DNA of 64,000 bases from JABMMZ01 sp044341025 (GCA_044341025.1 JBIISM010000004.1:189525-253524), one strand, 5' to 3'; counted from the stretch's first letter, positions 35,932 through 45,519 are shown. Program-made: numbers and translations. The notes: generated from the sequence alone by a model not told the origin.

Positions 35932-36561
35932 TTATTTTTGATCTTCTACTTTAGTGACTTGTTTTTGTGCGTTACCAGCCAAAGTGGTTATCAGATTAAA
36001 CTTTTGAACGTTTACTTTATCTGTTAACGCGGTCATGACTTGCTTTATTGCTTTTATATTGCTGTTTCTATCCCCTTTGATTGCAATTTTCATTGAAGGA
36101 TCAACATATCTTGCTTGCAAGACCCACTCAGCCAATTCACACTTAGCAGAATCCATAGGGATACCGTTTTGCTTGTAGTTTTTGAATTGAGAAGGATTAA
36201 GCGCCAAGATACCTGGCATTTCGGCCAATGAAAAACCAAACATATCCAAACCTTTGAAAGCTTTCTTTTGGTTGTTGCTCAGTTGAATTTCTTTGTGGAT
36301 AGTCAGCATATTTTCCAATAGACTTGCTCTGTCTGATGTTTCAGTTAAGCTGAAATATGCAGCACCGTCTTTGTCCACCGTGATAGTCATCACATGGTCC
36401 AATTTGGTTTGAGAACGGGCGTTCGGCAAATCAATTGGAACCACTTCTGGTGGCCTAAACTTTGAAGTCAACATGAAAAACGTAAGCAACAAGAATGATA
36501 CGTCGCACATGGCGGTCATATCAATAGAGGTACTTTTACGTGGAATTTTTACTTTTGGCAT
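35932..36561 (-). CDS. exbD: ExbD/TolR biopolymer transport protein (first copy)
   Basis: 209 residues. Single helix with the conserved Asp in IDMTAMCDVSFLLLTFFML, then a periplasmic domain of about 165 residues that is longer and more divergent than in the second copy. It is 29 bp downstream of exbB. Two tandem exbD genes are usual in Bacteroidota. Confidence 0.92.
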   Translation of the reverse strand: MPKVKIPRKSTSIDMTAMCDVSFLLLTFFMLTSKFRPPEVVPIDLPNARSQTKLDHVMTITVDKDGAAYFSLTETSDRASLLENMLTIHKEIQLSNNQKKAFKGLDMFGFSLAEMPGILALNPSQFKNYKQNGIPMDSAKCELAEWVLQARYVDPSMKIAIKGDRNSNIKAIKQVMTALTDKVNVQKFNLITTLAGNAQKQVTKVEDQK

Positions 36562-36590
36562 GTTTTGGAATAATTACCAGTATGCAGGTC

Positions 36591-37385
36591 TTATTTGTTC
36601 TTTGAAGCAAATGTTTGAGAAATACTGAAACCTATTTCATCAATTCCGTAGGTCAATTTGTCAATCATTCCAGTAAATACGTTGTAGAAAATAATCGCAA
36701 CAGCAGAAGTACCGATACCAATAGCTGTGTTGATTAAGGCTTCAGAAATACCAGCAGACAATGCAGCTGGGTCAGGCGTACCTGCAGTAGCCAAAGCAGA
36801 GAACGCCTTGATCATACCGATTACAGTACCTAATAGACCAACCAAAGTTGCAACAGATGCAATGGTAGCCAAAATAGATAAGTTTTTTTCCAACATTGGC
36901 AATTCCAATGAAGTAGCTTCTTCCATTTCCTTTTGGATAGCCAACACTTTTTGCTCTTTTTCAAGTGCAGTGTCTTTTTCCATTTCAGCATATTTGTTCA
37001 AACCTGATCTAACCACGTTTGCAACAGAACCTTTTTGTTTGTCACAATCAACTAAAGCAGCAGCAACTTGTCCGCTGTTAAGGTTTGTTTTAACTTTTTG
37101 TAAGAATGTTTCTAATGAACCAGTTCCTTTAGCTGAGTAAACAGTAATTAAACGTTCAATAACAACCGTAAATACTGTTAAGAATAAGGTCATTAGAATA
37201 GGAACGATTACACCACCTTCGTGAATAATTGCAAAGAAATTGCCTTCTTTTGGTGAATGATCGGCATTGAAGTTATCAGGATCTCCGAATACAAACATGT
37301 ATAACAAGATTGATACGATTAATGCTGCGGGAATTGTAAGAATACTAACCCAATTTGTAGATTTTTTAACTTGCGCTTGACTCAT
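36591..37385 (-). CDS. exbB: ExbB/TolQ/MotA proton-channel protein
   Basis: 264 residues. Three or four membrane helices; the conserved core ATVGLLGTVIGMIKAF-like segment appears as LVGLLGTVIGMIKAFSAL and ISEALINTAIGIGTSAVAI, the TolQ/ExbB signature. An additional N-terminal helix (about 14-31) is common in this phylum. First gene of the seven-gene exb-tonB-TPR operon. Confidence 0.93.
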   Translation of the reverse strand: MSQAQVKKSTNWVSILTIPAALIVSILLYMFVFGDPDNFNADHSPKEGNFFAIIHEGGVIVPILMTLFLTVFTVVIERLITVYSAKGTGSLETFLQKVKTNLNSGQVAAALVDCDKQKGSVANVVRSGLNKYAEMEKDTALEKEQKVLAIQKEMEEATSLELPMLEKNLSILATIASVATLVGLLGTVIGMIKAFSALATAGTPDPAALSAGISEALINTAIGIGTSAVAIIFYNVFTGMIDKLTYGIDEIGFSISQTFASKNK

Positions 37386-37746
37386 TTAATGAAAAAATTA
37401 GTTGTTGCTGCAATAATAATAGAGAAATTTCAAATTTTCTGCATTTTTATTGTTAAAATTAGCTTATCCGTTAAACGGCAATTTTATCGGGTTAAGTCTG
37501 GTAAATTATATTGGGGTTGAATTGCGAAATAAAATAACAAACAATTGAAAAACAATTATTTACAATATAAAAAAGTTCTCAATAATTGAAAAAAATAAAC
37601 AATTTACTCTTGCATTCAAATTAATTTGATTGCTGTTTCAAAGGATAAATTTAAAAAACAATTGCCCCATGTTAAATTATTGTTAAATAATTTTACGCAA
37701 CTTAATATTCAAAACAAAAGAATAAACCCAAAAAACAAAGTTGACC
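37386..37746. other. AT-rich intergenic region upstream of exbB
   Basis: 361 bp, strongly AT-rich, between the DUF4249 stop and the exbB start. It contains the candidate exbB promoter at 37454-37481. Around 37540-37605 the motif aattgaaaaa recurs, probably from low complexity. No terminator and no convincing ORF. Confidence 0.5.
37454..37481 (-). promoter_or_regulatory. Candidate exbB operon promoter with inverted repeat in the spacer
   Basis: Minus-strand TTG, 17-nt spacer, TAATTTTA (one mismatch to TAnnTTTG). The spacer begins with CCGTTTAACGG, an inverted repeat (CCGTT/AACGG) that could be an operator. The leader would be about 65 nt. Confidence 0.3.
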
Positions 37747-38619
37747 TTAATTGATCAATAATTTTTGGGTACTCACCTTCCCTGTCATGCAGAAAAAGCC
37801 AAGTACTTTTTTCTTCTGATCATTTATACAAACTATATTGCTGGGAATGTTACTCGGAGGAACGGCAAACAAACCGCTATTGTTTAATTGTGTACTGATC
37901 AAATTTAAATAGTAATACATTTCAGGGGTGATGCTGAGAATTTCAACTCTTGCTGTTTCACCAGGTTTAAATGGTCGTGAAGTAAAATTATCTCTTATTG
38001 GCACAATAAACAAACCGCCATCACCCCTACCATCCGCGGTTGTTGAATTGTCTTGGGCAATTAATATTTCTCCTGCTTTTGCTTGTAAACTGTCATTTCT
38101 AAACAGTTTAAACCAATAAAAATCGCCCTTGCCTATCTTGTCTTTTGCCCAAAGTGTGATGTAATTGCCCTCAGGTCCGCCAAATGATCCTCTTTCTTTA
38201 AACGAATAGGTAAATGAATCGATACTTGTTGGTGAATTTAATGTGCTTTGAGAAAAATAAGTATCTGCGCCATCTTTGGCAATTAATTGGTAAGTGCTTC
38301 CAAATTTAAAGACATCGGGAGAACTAGGCACAAAATAATACACCCCATTTCCTTTGTAAGTGAATTGATGAAACACAAAATTTGATGTATCTAAAACCCC
38401 AACGGTATCCATTTCATATCCTTTATAAGTACCATTGTCTAGGTACGCAATTGACTTTGTGATTTTAATAAATTGTGTATCTGATGTTTGATTGATTACC
38501 GCATCGATAACAATTTGATCCACCGGTGCACCCAAATCTAAATCTATTGAATCTTCACAAGCGCCCAAAAAAAAGGCTGATGTTAAAGCGAAAGCAAGTC
38601 TAAATATATATTTTCTCAT
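37747..38619 (-). CDS. DUF4249 lipoprotein
   Basis: 290 residues. Lipobox FLGAC puts the lipid Cys at about residue 21, followed by EDSIDLDLG. The DUF4249 start (VDQIVIDAVINQTSDTQFIK) and strand-rich body are typical. In Bacteroidota this family almost always follows a CarboxypepD-reg TonB receptor, as it does here 11 bp downstream, and is thought to act as that receptor's surface partner. Ligand unknown. Confidence 0.88.
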   Translation of the reverse strand: MRKYIFRLAFALTSAFFLGACEDSIDLDLGAPVDQIVIDAVINQTSDTQFIKITKSIAYLDNGTYKGYEMDTVGVLDTSNFVFHQFTYKGNGVYYFVPSSPDVFKFGSTYQLIAKDGADTYFSQSTLNSPTSIDSFTYSFKERGSFGGPEGNYITLWAKDKIGKGDFYWFKLFRNDSLQAKAGEILIAQDNSTTADGRGDGGLFIVPIRDNFTSRPFKPGETARVEILSITPEMYYYLNLISTQLNNSGLFAVPPSNIPSNIVCINDQKKKVLGFFCMTGKVSTQKLLIN

Positions 38620-38630
38620 GTTGTTTCAGA

Positions 38631-41009
38631 TTAAAATTTAAAGTTCCAAGATACAGAAGGAATAATGCTTCCAACTATAGAGTAACGAATCAATTGGGTT
38701 TGCATGTTGTTGTCAGGATTGTTTTGGGTATAATAAGAAAAAGGGTTTCTTCTTTTGTATACATTGTACACACCAAACACCCAATTGCTTTCCCATTTGG
38801 CTGTTTTTTTATGGGTATAGGTGGCCGACAAATCCAATCTATGAAAAGCTTTGATGGTTACGTTGTTTCTCAAACCTGATGCATTTTGAGGAATGCCTTG
38901 GTAACCTTGGAAACTGTATTTTGTGTTTGGCAAATTGGTTGGGGTTCCCGAGCCGATTACAAAACTGCCTGATGCCGACCACTTATTAGAAATTTCATAA
39001 CTGGCTGTAATGTTTCCATTATGTCTTCGGTCGAAACGGTTGTTGTACCATAGGTTGTTGCTAATCCCATCAACTTGTCTTTCTGATTTTGACAAAGTAT
39101 ATGAAAGCCATCCAGTTAATTTTCCAGAGTTCTTTTTTGCATACAATTCAAGTCCATAAGCCCTGCCTTTACCACTTAACAACTCGGCTTCCAGTTGGGT
39201 GTTCAATAATAGATTTGCACCATCAATGTAGTCAATTTGATTTTGCAGTGTTTTGTAAAATGTTTCAGCAGACAACTCATAGTCTAAATTTTTGCCAATA
39301 TTTCTAAAGTATCCAATTGCAACTTGATCGGCAATTTGTGGTTTGATGTTATTGGTTGAAGGCGTCCAAACATCTAAGGGTACAGACGCTGCAGTGTTAG
39401 AAATCAAATGCAGGTATTGAGCCATGCGGTTATAACTTGCCTTTACAGATGAAAGCTTGTTTAATTTATAATTGGCAGAAAAACGTGGCTCAGGCACATT
39501 GTATGATTGAATAATTTCTCTAGCCTTATAGGTTTGCTCTGCAATAACATTTGCTCTTTGGGCCATACCGTTTTTTTCTAAAATCAAAGCAGAGCCCTTG
39601 CCAATGTAATTGAAACTAGAAAAACGTATGCCATAACGCATGGTAAAGTTATCGTTCACTTTTTGTTCGTTTTCTAAATAAACAGCATTTTCTAAAGCGT
39701 ATTTTTTAGGCAAGCCAAAATTAACTCTTGATCCCTGATCTTGAGAAATTGCCTGACCTGGACTAAAGATATAATAGGTAGATACCACACCAAATTGAAG
39801 GGTGTTTCTTGGGTTTATATAAAAAGTAAAATCAGGTTTGACACTAAAGTTAACAATATTAGACTTCCATTCGAAGGTATTGTTCCCATTACCAAAACCA
39901 AGTTGGTAATCGTATTTGCTGTAATAAGCGGTGAAATTTGAAAATATTTTTTTAGAGAACAAATGGTTCCAACGTATGGTTGTTGTTTGATTTCCCCAAT
40001 CAAACTTAGCGCCTGGCGCACCGAAAGCATCGCGACCAACGTAGGCAGACAAGAACAATCTGTTGTTGGCATTAAAGGTGTAATTTACTTTTGCAGTGAA
40101 ATCATAAAAATAAAAAATTGCATTTTTTAAGTTTTCATTGTTAGCCAAAAACGGTTTGGCCAGAGCGTCAGCATAACTTCTCCGCAATGCCACGATGAAA
40201 GATGACTTATTTTTCATTTTTGGATTTTTGCGGGCAATCGGACCTTCAATTGAAAAACGACTGAAGATGATACCAACGCCACCATTGACTTCAAACTTTT
40301 TATTATTGCCCTCTTTCATACGAACATCGAGTGTTGAAGACAGACGACCGCCATATTGGGCTGGCATACCACCTTTAATTAATTTAACATCTTTTACAGC
40401 ATCTGGATTAAAAACCGAAAAAAAGCCAAATAAGTGCGAGGAATTGAATACTGGCGCTTCATCTAACAATATAAGATTTTGATCAATACTGCCCCCACGC
40501 ACATTAAAACCAGTTGCGCCTTCTCCTACCGTGCTAACACCTGGCAACAATTGCACACTTTTTACTATGTCCACTTCACCCAATAGAGCTGGTACTTTTT
40601 TAATTTGAATGATGTTCAAATTGTTGGTACTCATTTCAACCTTTTCAACTTGATTCTCTTTCTTTTTTCCCTTGACTACCGCATTTTTTAAATTGGATTC
40701 AGTTCTAGACAGATCGATGTTCTTAGTAATATTATTTAAAATTTCCAATTCGAATTTTTCTGTTTTAAATCCAAAATTTGAAATTAAGATGGTGTAGCTG
40801 CCCGGTGAAAGAGACAATGAATAAAACCCATACATATTTGTTTGGGTGGAAATGGTATTTCCTTCAACAGAAATTGACGATGATCCAAGCGCTTCGCCAT
40901 TGGCTGAATCTTTAACATAACCACTTAAGGTTACCTTGTTTTGAGCATTTAAATTTGACAGACCAACAGAGGCCAGTAGAACAATTAACAGCGAAAAAAA
41001 ATATTTCAT
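38631..41009 (-). CDS. TonB-dependent receptor with CarboxypepD-regulatory-like domain
   Basis: 792 residues. Signal peptide ends LSNLNAQN. A carboxypeptidase-regulatory-like domain (about 27-110: GYVKDSANGEALGSSSISVE) precedes the plug (VPALLGEVDIVKSVQLLPGV, GFNVRGGSIDQNLILLDEAP), and a 22-strand barrel ends SVSWNFKF. It imports an unknown substrate using the Exb/TonB system. It is operonic with the DUF4249 lipoprotein. An exact -7 box precedes the ATG by 10 nt. Confidence 0.92.
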   Translation of the reverse strand: MKYFFSLLIVLLASVGLSNLNAQNKVTLSGYVKDSANGEALGSSSISVEGNTISTQTNMYGFYSLSLSPGSYTILISNFGFKTEKFELEILNNITKNIDLSRTESNLKNAVVKGKKKENQVEKVEMSTNNLNIIQIKKVPALLGEVDIVKSVQLLPGVSTVGEGATGFNVRGGSIDQNLILLDEAPVFNSSHLFGFFSVFNPDAVKDVKLIKGGMPAQYGGRLSSTLDVRMKEGNNKKFEVNGGVGIIFSRFSIEGPIARKNPKMKNKSSFIVALRRSYADALAKPFLANNENLKNAIFYFYDFTAKVNYTFNANNRLFLSAYVGRDAFGAPGAKFDWGNQTTTIRWNHLFSKKIFSNFTAYYSKYDYQLGFGNGNNTFEWKSNIVNFSVKPDFTFYINPRNTLQFGVVSTYYIFSPGQAISQDQGSRVNFGLPKKYALENAVYLENEQKVNDNFTMRYGIRFSSFNYIGKGSALILEKNGMAQRANVIAEQTYKAREIIQSYNVPEPRFSANYKLNKLSSVKASYNRMAQYLHLISNTAASVPLDVWTPSTNNIKPQIADQVAIGYFRNIGKNLDYELSAETFYKTLQNQIDYIDGANLLLNTQLEAELLSGKGRAYGLELYAKKNSGKLTGWLSYTLSKSERQVDGISNNLWYNNRFDRRHNGNITASYEISNKWSASGSFVIGSGTPTNLPNTKYSFQGYQGIPQNASGLRNNVTIKAFHRLDLSATYTHKKTAKWESNWVFGVYNVYKRRNPFSYYTQNNPDNNMQTQLIRYSIVGSIIPSVSWNFKF

Positions 41010-41019
41010 AAAATCAATG

Positions 41020-41027
41020 CAAATTTA
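41020..41027 (-). promoter_or_regulatory. -7 box of the TonB receptor-DUF4249 operon
   Basis: TAAATTTG on the minus strand, exact TAnnTTTG, 10 nt before the receptor ATG. Confidence 0.55.
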
Positions 41028-41142
41028 ACAATCTTATATGCTAATTGTTTGTGTATAAGACCAAAAAGAATAAAACATCGACTAATATTTTTTTTTTAAA
41101 AAAAGTAAATCTAATATTTCCCATTACCCGATTTATTACCCT

Positions 41143-41150
41143 TATATTTG
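41143..41150 (+). promoter_or_regulatory. -7 box of the L,D-transpeptidase gene
   Basis: TATATTTG, exact TAnnTTTG, 11 nt before the ATG at 41162; it lies inside the rejected N-terminal extension. Confidence 0.6.
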
Positions 41151-41161
41151 TTTTACCAAGT

Positions 41162-42955
41162 ATGAAAATCCATTTAAAAACCTTTTTAATTTTAGGACTT
41201 TTTGTTTTACTCATTTTCAACGCTTGTAAAAAGAAAACCAAAATAGAGGAAAAACTCGCTGATTTTGAACTTGAAGCTATGAGTCCAATCATAGAGCATC
41301 AAATAAAACTGTTGAAAAATGACTCGAACTTCACACACTATTTTGACACTTTGTCTTCGTTGTATGAAAACAAAGCATTTGCACCTCTATGTTTAAACGA
41401 AATACAAGATTCGATGCTTATTGAGTCTTTAATAAAGATTAATGACAGTTTAATTTATGAGGGTTTAAAACCAAGCCATTACAAATTGGACACAGTATTA
41501 AAATACCTAAGTCTAGCTAAAAATCAGAAAGTGCCAGCAATCTATAAAAGCTTAGCCATAGCTGACTTATACTTCAACAATTATTTGGTTTCGGTATGGC
41601 ACGACAAGGTAATGGGTAGAACTAATCCGAAATTGGTGTTGGGAATGAAGTATACCCTGCCCTATCCCAACCATCCCAATTTTAATCTACTTGAGGTCTT
41701 GGAAAAAGATTCTGGAATTTTAAAACTCATTCAATACAGACCGCAGCACAAAGACTATCCGCTTTTGCGAAACATGCTGCGCTTGGCCTATTCGCAGACC
41801 AATGGCAGCGAAACTTTTATCGATACACTTGGCATTCGTAAAATAAAGCCGGGAGACACTACCTCCATTGCAAGTTGTTTGGCCATTCGCCTGGTAGAAC
41901 TTGGTCTTGCTCCAGACAGTTTGGTGGAAAAATACAAAAATGAAATTGTCTATAAAAAAGAACTGGCAAACTATGTTAAATCGTTTCAAAAAACCAGCAA
42001 TTTAACAGACGATGGCATTATTGGAAAATCTACATTAAAAATTCTAAATGCATCAAGAAATGATAAAATAGACGAAATAAGAGCGAATATAGAACGCATA
42101 AAATGGTTTGGACTTGAACCACCCAAACCATACATACGCGTGAATATTCCGGAGTTTACATTATACATGAATTATTCAGACAGCGTCAAGACCTTATTGG
42201 TTTGCGTAGGAAAAGGAAAAGAAAGGTATTACGACAGCAAACTTGAAAAATATGTAGTAAGTCAAAACTATGCAGACAAACCCATGAACCATGAGACACC
42301 GCAAATTTACAGCAATGTTGATTGGGTGGTATTAAATCCCACATGGACCGTACCCTCGAGCATCGTTGGACGAGAAATGTATGCCCATATTTTGAAAGAC
42401 CCAGAGTATTTAAACAGAAACAATTACCAAGTCTTAAAAGATGGTGTGCCTGTAAATCCGTATTCTATTAATTGGCGTAAACTCAGTCCTGGAAATATCC
42501 CTTACACGATTAGACAAAACGCTGGCGATGACAATTCATTGGGTAAAATAAAATTCACATTTAAAAACCCCTTTGACGTGTATTTACATGACACCCCATT
42601 AAAAAACAAATTTCAACACAACAATAGAGCCGTAAGCCATGGATGTGTAAGGGTTCAAAGTCCTGTTGATTTGACTGGATTTGTTTTGCAGGCAAATGTA
42701 AAAAAATCTTATGATGAGGTCCTAGAGATGATGGGCATGGAACCAAAGGATACGGCAAGGGCTCGCTTGTGGAGAACAGATACCAGCAGTTACCGTAAGA
42801 TTGTGAAAACCACGAAGTACATAAAAGTCGAGAATCCCTTCATTGTATTTTTTGATTATAGAACCATTGTTTTTGATGAATTCCAATCGCCGCGTTATGT
42901 TTTTGACGTGTACGACAAAAACAGTTTAATTATAGCCGCGCTGAACAAACCATAA
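41162..42955 (+). CDS. YcbB-type L,D-transpeptidase lipoprotein
   Basis: 597 residues from the ATG at 41162; the frame opens at 41045, but a promoter box lies in between and the lipobox FNAC (about residue 21) fits only the internal start. A YcbB-like scaffold domain is followed by a peptidoglycan-binding motif (NYVKSFQKTSNLTDDGIIGK) and the YkuD catalytic domain with SHGCVRV at 492-498, nucleophile Cys495. It forms 3-3 cross-links or attaches proteins to peptidoglycan. The C-terminal 90 residues extend beyond the usual domain. Confidence 0.9.
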   Translation: MKIHLKTFLILGLFVLLIFNACKKKTKIEEKLADFELEAMSPIIEHQIKLLKNDSNFTHYFDTLSSLYENKAFAPLCLNEIQDSMLIESLIKINDSLIYEGLKPSHYKLDTVLKYLSLAKNQKVPAIYKSLAIADLYFNNYLVSVWHDKVMGRTNPKLVLGMKYTLPYPNHPNFNLLEVLEKDSGILKLIQYRPQHKDYPLLRNMLRLAYSQTNGSETFIDTLGIRKIKPGDTTSIASCLAIRLVELGLAPDSLVEKYKNEIVYKKELANYVKSFQKTSNLTDDGIIGKSTLKILNASRNDKIDEIRANIERIKWFGLEPPKPYIRVNIPEFTLYMNYSDSVKTLLVCVGKGKERYYDSKLEKYVVSQNYADKPMNHETPQIYSNVDWVVLNPTWTVPSSIVGREMYAHILKDPEYLNRNNYQVLKDGVPVNPYSINWRKLSPGNIPYTIRQNAGDDNSLGKIKFTFKNPFDVYLHDTPLKNKFQHNNRAVSHGCVRVQSPVDLTGFVLQANVKKSYDEVLEMMGMEPKDTARARLWRTDTSSYRKIVKTTKYIKVENPFIVFFDYRTIVFDEFQSPRYVFDVYDKNSLIIAALNKP

Positions 42956-42986
42956 AAAAATCCCGACCTGAAAGGCCGGGATTTTT
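42956..42986. terminator. Bidirectional terminator between L,D-transpeptidase and atpC
   Basis: AAAAATCCCG and CGGGATTTTT pair around a short inner loop; T-tracts on both strands. It is 1 bp past the transpeptidase stop and 19 bp past the atpC stop. Confidence 0.85.
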
Positions 42987-43004
42987 AATTGAATATTTTT
43001 CTAA

Positions 43005-43235
43005 TTATGCTAAGATGACAATTTTATTGTCTACCACTTCAATAATTCCGCCATTTACGGGAAATTCTTGTTTTTCACTTCCATTGTCAACGACAACATT
43101 GCCCTTAGCAAGAGCTGAAATCATTGGTGCGTGCATATTCATGATTTGGAAACTTCCATTGACGCCAGGTAAAGTAACTACTTTGGCTTCTCCTGAAAAC
43201 AGGGTAGAATCTGGACTTAAAATATCAACTTGCAT
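43005..43235 (-). CDS. atpC: F1F0 ATP synthase epsilon subunit (short form)
   Basis: 76 residues. Only the N-terminal beta-sandwich is present (MQVDILSPDSTLFSGEA, LPGVNGSFQIMNMHAPMISA); the C-terminal helical hairpin that inhibits the enzyme in E. coli is absent. Short epsilon subunits are usual in Bacteroidota. It follows atpD by 6 bp; the remaining ATP synthase genes are elsewhere. Confidence 0.93.
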   Translation of the reverse strand: MQVDILSPDSTLFSGEAKVVTLPGVNGSFQIMNMHAPMISALAKGNVVVDNGSEKQEFPVNGGIIEVVDNKIVILA

Positions 43236-43241
43236 AAGTTA

Positions 43242-44750
43242 TTATTTGTTTGTTTCGGCCATCATTTTCTTTCCCTTTTCGATCGCATCTTCGATGGTAC
43301 CAACAAGGTTGAATGCCGCTTCTGGATATTCATCAACTTCACCGTCCATGATCATATTGAAACCTTTGATGGTATCTTTAATGTCAACCAATACACCTTT
43401 AAGACCAGTGAATTGTTCAGCAACGTGGAAAGGTTGAGAAAGGAAACGTTGAACGCGTCTAGCACGAGATACAATCAATTTATCTTCTTCACTCAATTCA
43501 TCCATACCAAGGATAGCGATGATATCTTGTAATTCTTTGTAACGTTGTAAGATTTGTTTTACTTTTTGAGCGGTATTGTAGTGCTCATTGCCCAATACAT
43601 CTGGAGATAAAATTCTTGAAGTTGAATCGAGAGGATCAACCGCTGGATAAATTCCAAGCTCAGCAATTTTACGACTCAATACTGTTGTAGCATCTAAGTG
43701 GGTAAAGGTTGTAGCTGGAGCCGGGTCAGTTAAGTCATCCGCAGGAACATAAACCGCTTGAACTGAAGTTATAGAACCTCTGGTTGTAGAAGTTATACGC
43801 TCTTGCATTACACCCATTTCAGTGGCAAGTGTTGGCTGGTAACCTACCGCAGACGGCATACGACCTAAAAGTGCAGACACCTCAGAACCGGCTTGAGTGA
43901 AACGGAAGATGTTATCGATAAAGAAAAGGATGTCTTTTCCTTGACCTTCGCCATCGCCATCACGGAAATATTCAGCAACAGTAAGACCTGATAAGGCCAC
44001 ACGAGCACGTGCTCCTGGAGGTTCGTTCATTTGACCGAAAACCAAAGTTGCTTGAGATTTTTTTAATTCTTCTTTGTCTACTTTGGAAAGATCCCATCCG
44101 CCTTCTTCCATACTGTGCGCAAATTCATCACCATATTTTATAACACCAGATTCGATCATTTCACGAAGCAGGTCATTTCCTTCACGGGTACGTTCACCAA
44201 CACCAGCGAAAACAGACATACCTTCATAGGCTTTTGCGATGTTGTTGATCAATTCCATAATCAATACAGTTTTACCAACACCCGCACCACCAAACAAACC
44301 AATTTTACCACCTTTAGCGTATGGCTCAAGCAAGTCGATTACTTTGATACCTGTATAAAGTGGTTCAGTTGAAGTTGATAAATTATCAAAAGTTGGCGCT
44401 GGAGCGTGAATAGCTCTGCTGTTTTTATTTTCTAGAACACTGATACCGTCAATGGCTTCACCAACAACATTCATCAAACGTCCTTTAATTTCGTCACCAA
44501 CTGGCATCGAGATTGGTTTTCCTGAATCGGTTACTTGCGAACCACGCACCAGTCCGTCAGTACTGTCCATGGCGATTGTTCTTACAGTTTTCTCACCAAG
44601 GTGCTGTTGCACTTCAAGCACAACAACTGTTCCATCTGGTTTGCTAACGCTTAACGCATCTAGGATTCTAGGAAGCACTGAGCCTTCTTCACTAAAGTTG
44701 ACGTCCACTATTGGTCCGATCACTTGTGATATTTTTCCGGTATTTGCCAT
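43242..44750 (-). CDS. atpD: F1F0 ATP synthase beta subunit
   Basis: 502 residues, full length. Walker A GGAGVGKT at 154-161, GERTREGNDL, and Walker B ILFFIDNIFRFTQAGSEVSA; catalytic nucleotide sites of F1 form at its interface with alpha. An exact -7 box precedes the ATG by 28 nt. The two-gene atpD-atpC unit separate from the main atp operon is a Bacteroidota trait. Confidence 0.97.
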   Translation of the reverse strand: MANTGKISQVIGPIVDVNFSEEGSVLPRILDALSVSKPDGTVVVLEVQQHLGEKTVRTIAMDSTDGLVRGSQVTDSGKPISMPVGDEIKGRLMNVVGEAIDGISVLENKNSRAIHAPAPTFDNLSTSTEPLYTGIKVIDLLEPYAKGGKIGLFGGAGVGKTVLIMELINNIAKAYEGMSVFAGVGERTREGNDLLREMIESGVIKYGDEFAHSMEEGGWDLSKVDKEELKKSQATLVFGQMNEPPGARARVALSGLTVAEYFRDGDGEGQGKDILFFIDNIFRFTQAGSEVSALLGRMPSAVGYQPTLATEMGVMQERITSTTRGSITSVQAVYVPADDLTDPAPATTFTHLDATTVLSRKIAELGIYPAVDPLDSTSRILSPDVLGNEHYNTAQKVKQILQRYKELQDIIAILGMDELSEEDKLIVSRARRVQRFLSQPFHVAEQFTGLKGVLVDIKDTIKGFNMIMDGEVDEYPEAAFNLVGTIEDAIEKGKKMMAETNK

Positions 44751-44778
44751 TGAATAATAAGGGTTTTAAAATTTGCTG

Positions 44779-44786
44779 CAAAAGTA
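44779..44786 (-). promoter_or_regulatory. -7 box of atpD-atpC promoter
   Basis: TACTTTTG on the minus strand, exact TAnnTTTG, 28 nt before the atpD ATG. Confidence 0.6.
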
Positions 44787-44871
44787 TGGATTAATATTCA
44801 ATAAAAAATCAAAACTATCAACATTTTTTTTAGTCTGTATTAAAAGACTTAAAACCATTGGCCTTTAAAGC

Positions 44872-44903
44872 AAAAAAGCCCTGTAACAATAAAGTTACAG
44901 GGC
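44872..44903 (-). terminator. Terminator of the RRM gene
   Basis: GCCCTGTAAC / GTTACAGGGC, a 10-bp stem with a 6-nt loop; the minus strand continues with T6. It is 25 bp past the RRM stop and insulates atpD. Confidence 0.85.
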
Positions 44904-44927
44904 CATTTTATAAGAGGTTTTCGAAAA

Positions 44928-45245
44928 TTAATATCTTCTGTTGTTTCCACCATTACCACCGCCACCGCGGTTGAAATTGCCACCACCACCGTTACCAGAA
45001 TTTTCTCTTGGTCTAGCTTCGTTAACAACTAGGTTTCTTTCCATAAATTCTTTCTCGTGAAGAGCAGCAATCGCAGCGTTTGCAGATGAGTCATCGTTCA
45101 TTTCAACGATAGCAAATCCGCGTGAACGGCCTGTGAATTTGTCTTTAATGATTCTTGCTGAGCTAACTTCACCATACTGGGTGAAAAGGTTTTGTACATC
45201 TTGCTCGCTCGCACGGAAGCTAAGATTACCTACGTAAATGTTCAT
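44928..45245 (-). CDS. RRM-domain RNA-binding protein
   Basis: 105 residues. One RNA recognition motif: RNP2 IYVGNL at 3-8 and RNP1 RGFAIVEM at 42-49. A glycine-rich tail (about 84-105, GGGGNFNRGGGGNGGNN) ends RRY. Bacteroidota have such short RRM proteins in place of some cold-shock and Hfq functions. It is monocistronic, with its own promoter and terminator. Confidence 0.93.
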   Translation of the reverse strand: MNIYVGNLSFRASEQDVQNLFTQYGEVSSARIIKDKFTGRSRGFAIVEMNDDSSANAAIAALHEKEFMERNLVVNEARPRENSGNGGGGNFNRGGGGNGGNNRRY

Positions 45246-45293
45246 TTGTCTTTTAAATTAATCGTACTGAGGAACAACCCTTGCAGTATGGGA

Positions 45294-45301
45294 CAAAGGT
45301 A
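45294..45301 (-). promoter_or_regulatory. -7 box of the RRM gene
   Basis: TACCTTTG on the minus strand, exact TAnnTTTG. The leader would be about 40-45 nt, long for this window, leaving room for post-transcriptional control. Confidence 0.6.
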
Positions 45302-45519
45302 GGTTATTAATATTCTAAAAAAAAGAAAAAGAAAAAATTAATTGAAATCCAAGGCTTTATAAGAGGAAAAGAGGCCTATCATTCAATGGTGCACTCAGAA
45401 TTTAGTTTTTATTTTTTTTTGAAAAATAGCATATTTAGAGCAAACAAATAGGCCAAGATCAAACAATTATTGCAAAAATTCGCTCAGTTTAGCTTGTTCA
45501 GGCCTATCCTTAGACCTCT

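Noticed and set aside
37540..37610. Repeated aattgaaaaa motif upstream of exbB
   Set aside because: Copies are irregularly spaced in a very AT-rich stretch and are explained by low complexity.
43005..43235. Truncated atpC
   Set aside because: The 76-residue epsilon subunit without the C-terminal helices is normal in Bacteroidota, so it is not damage.
43015..43437. 140-codon plus-strand ORF opposite atpC and atpD
   Set aside because: Antisense shadow of two well-supported genes.
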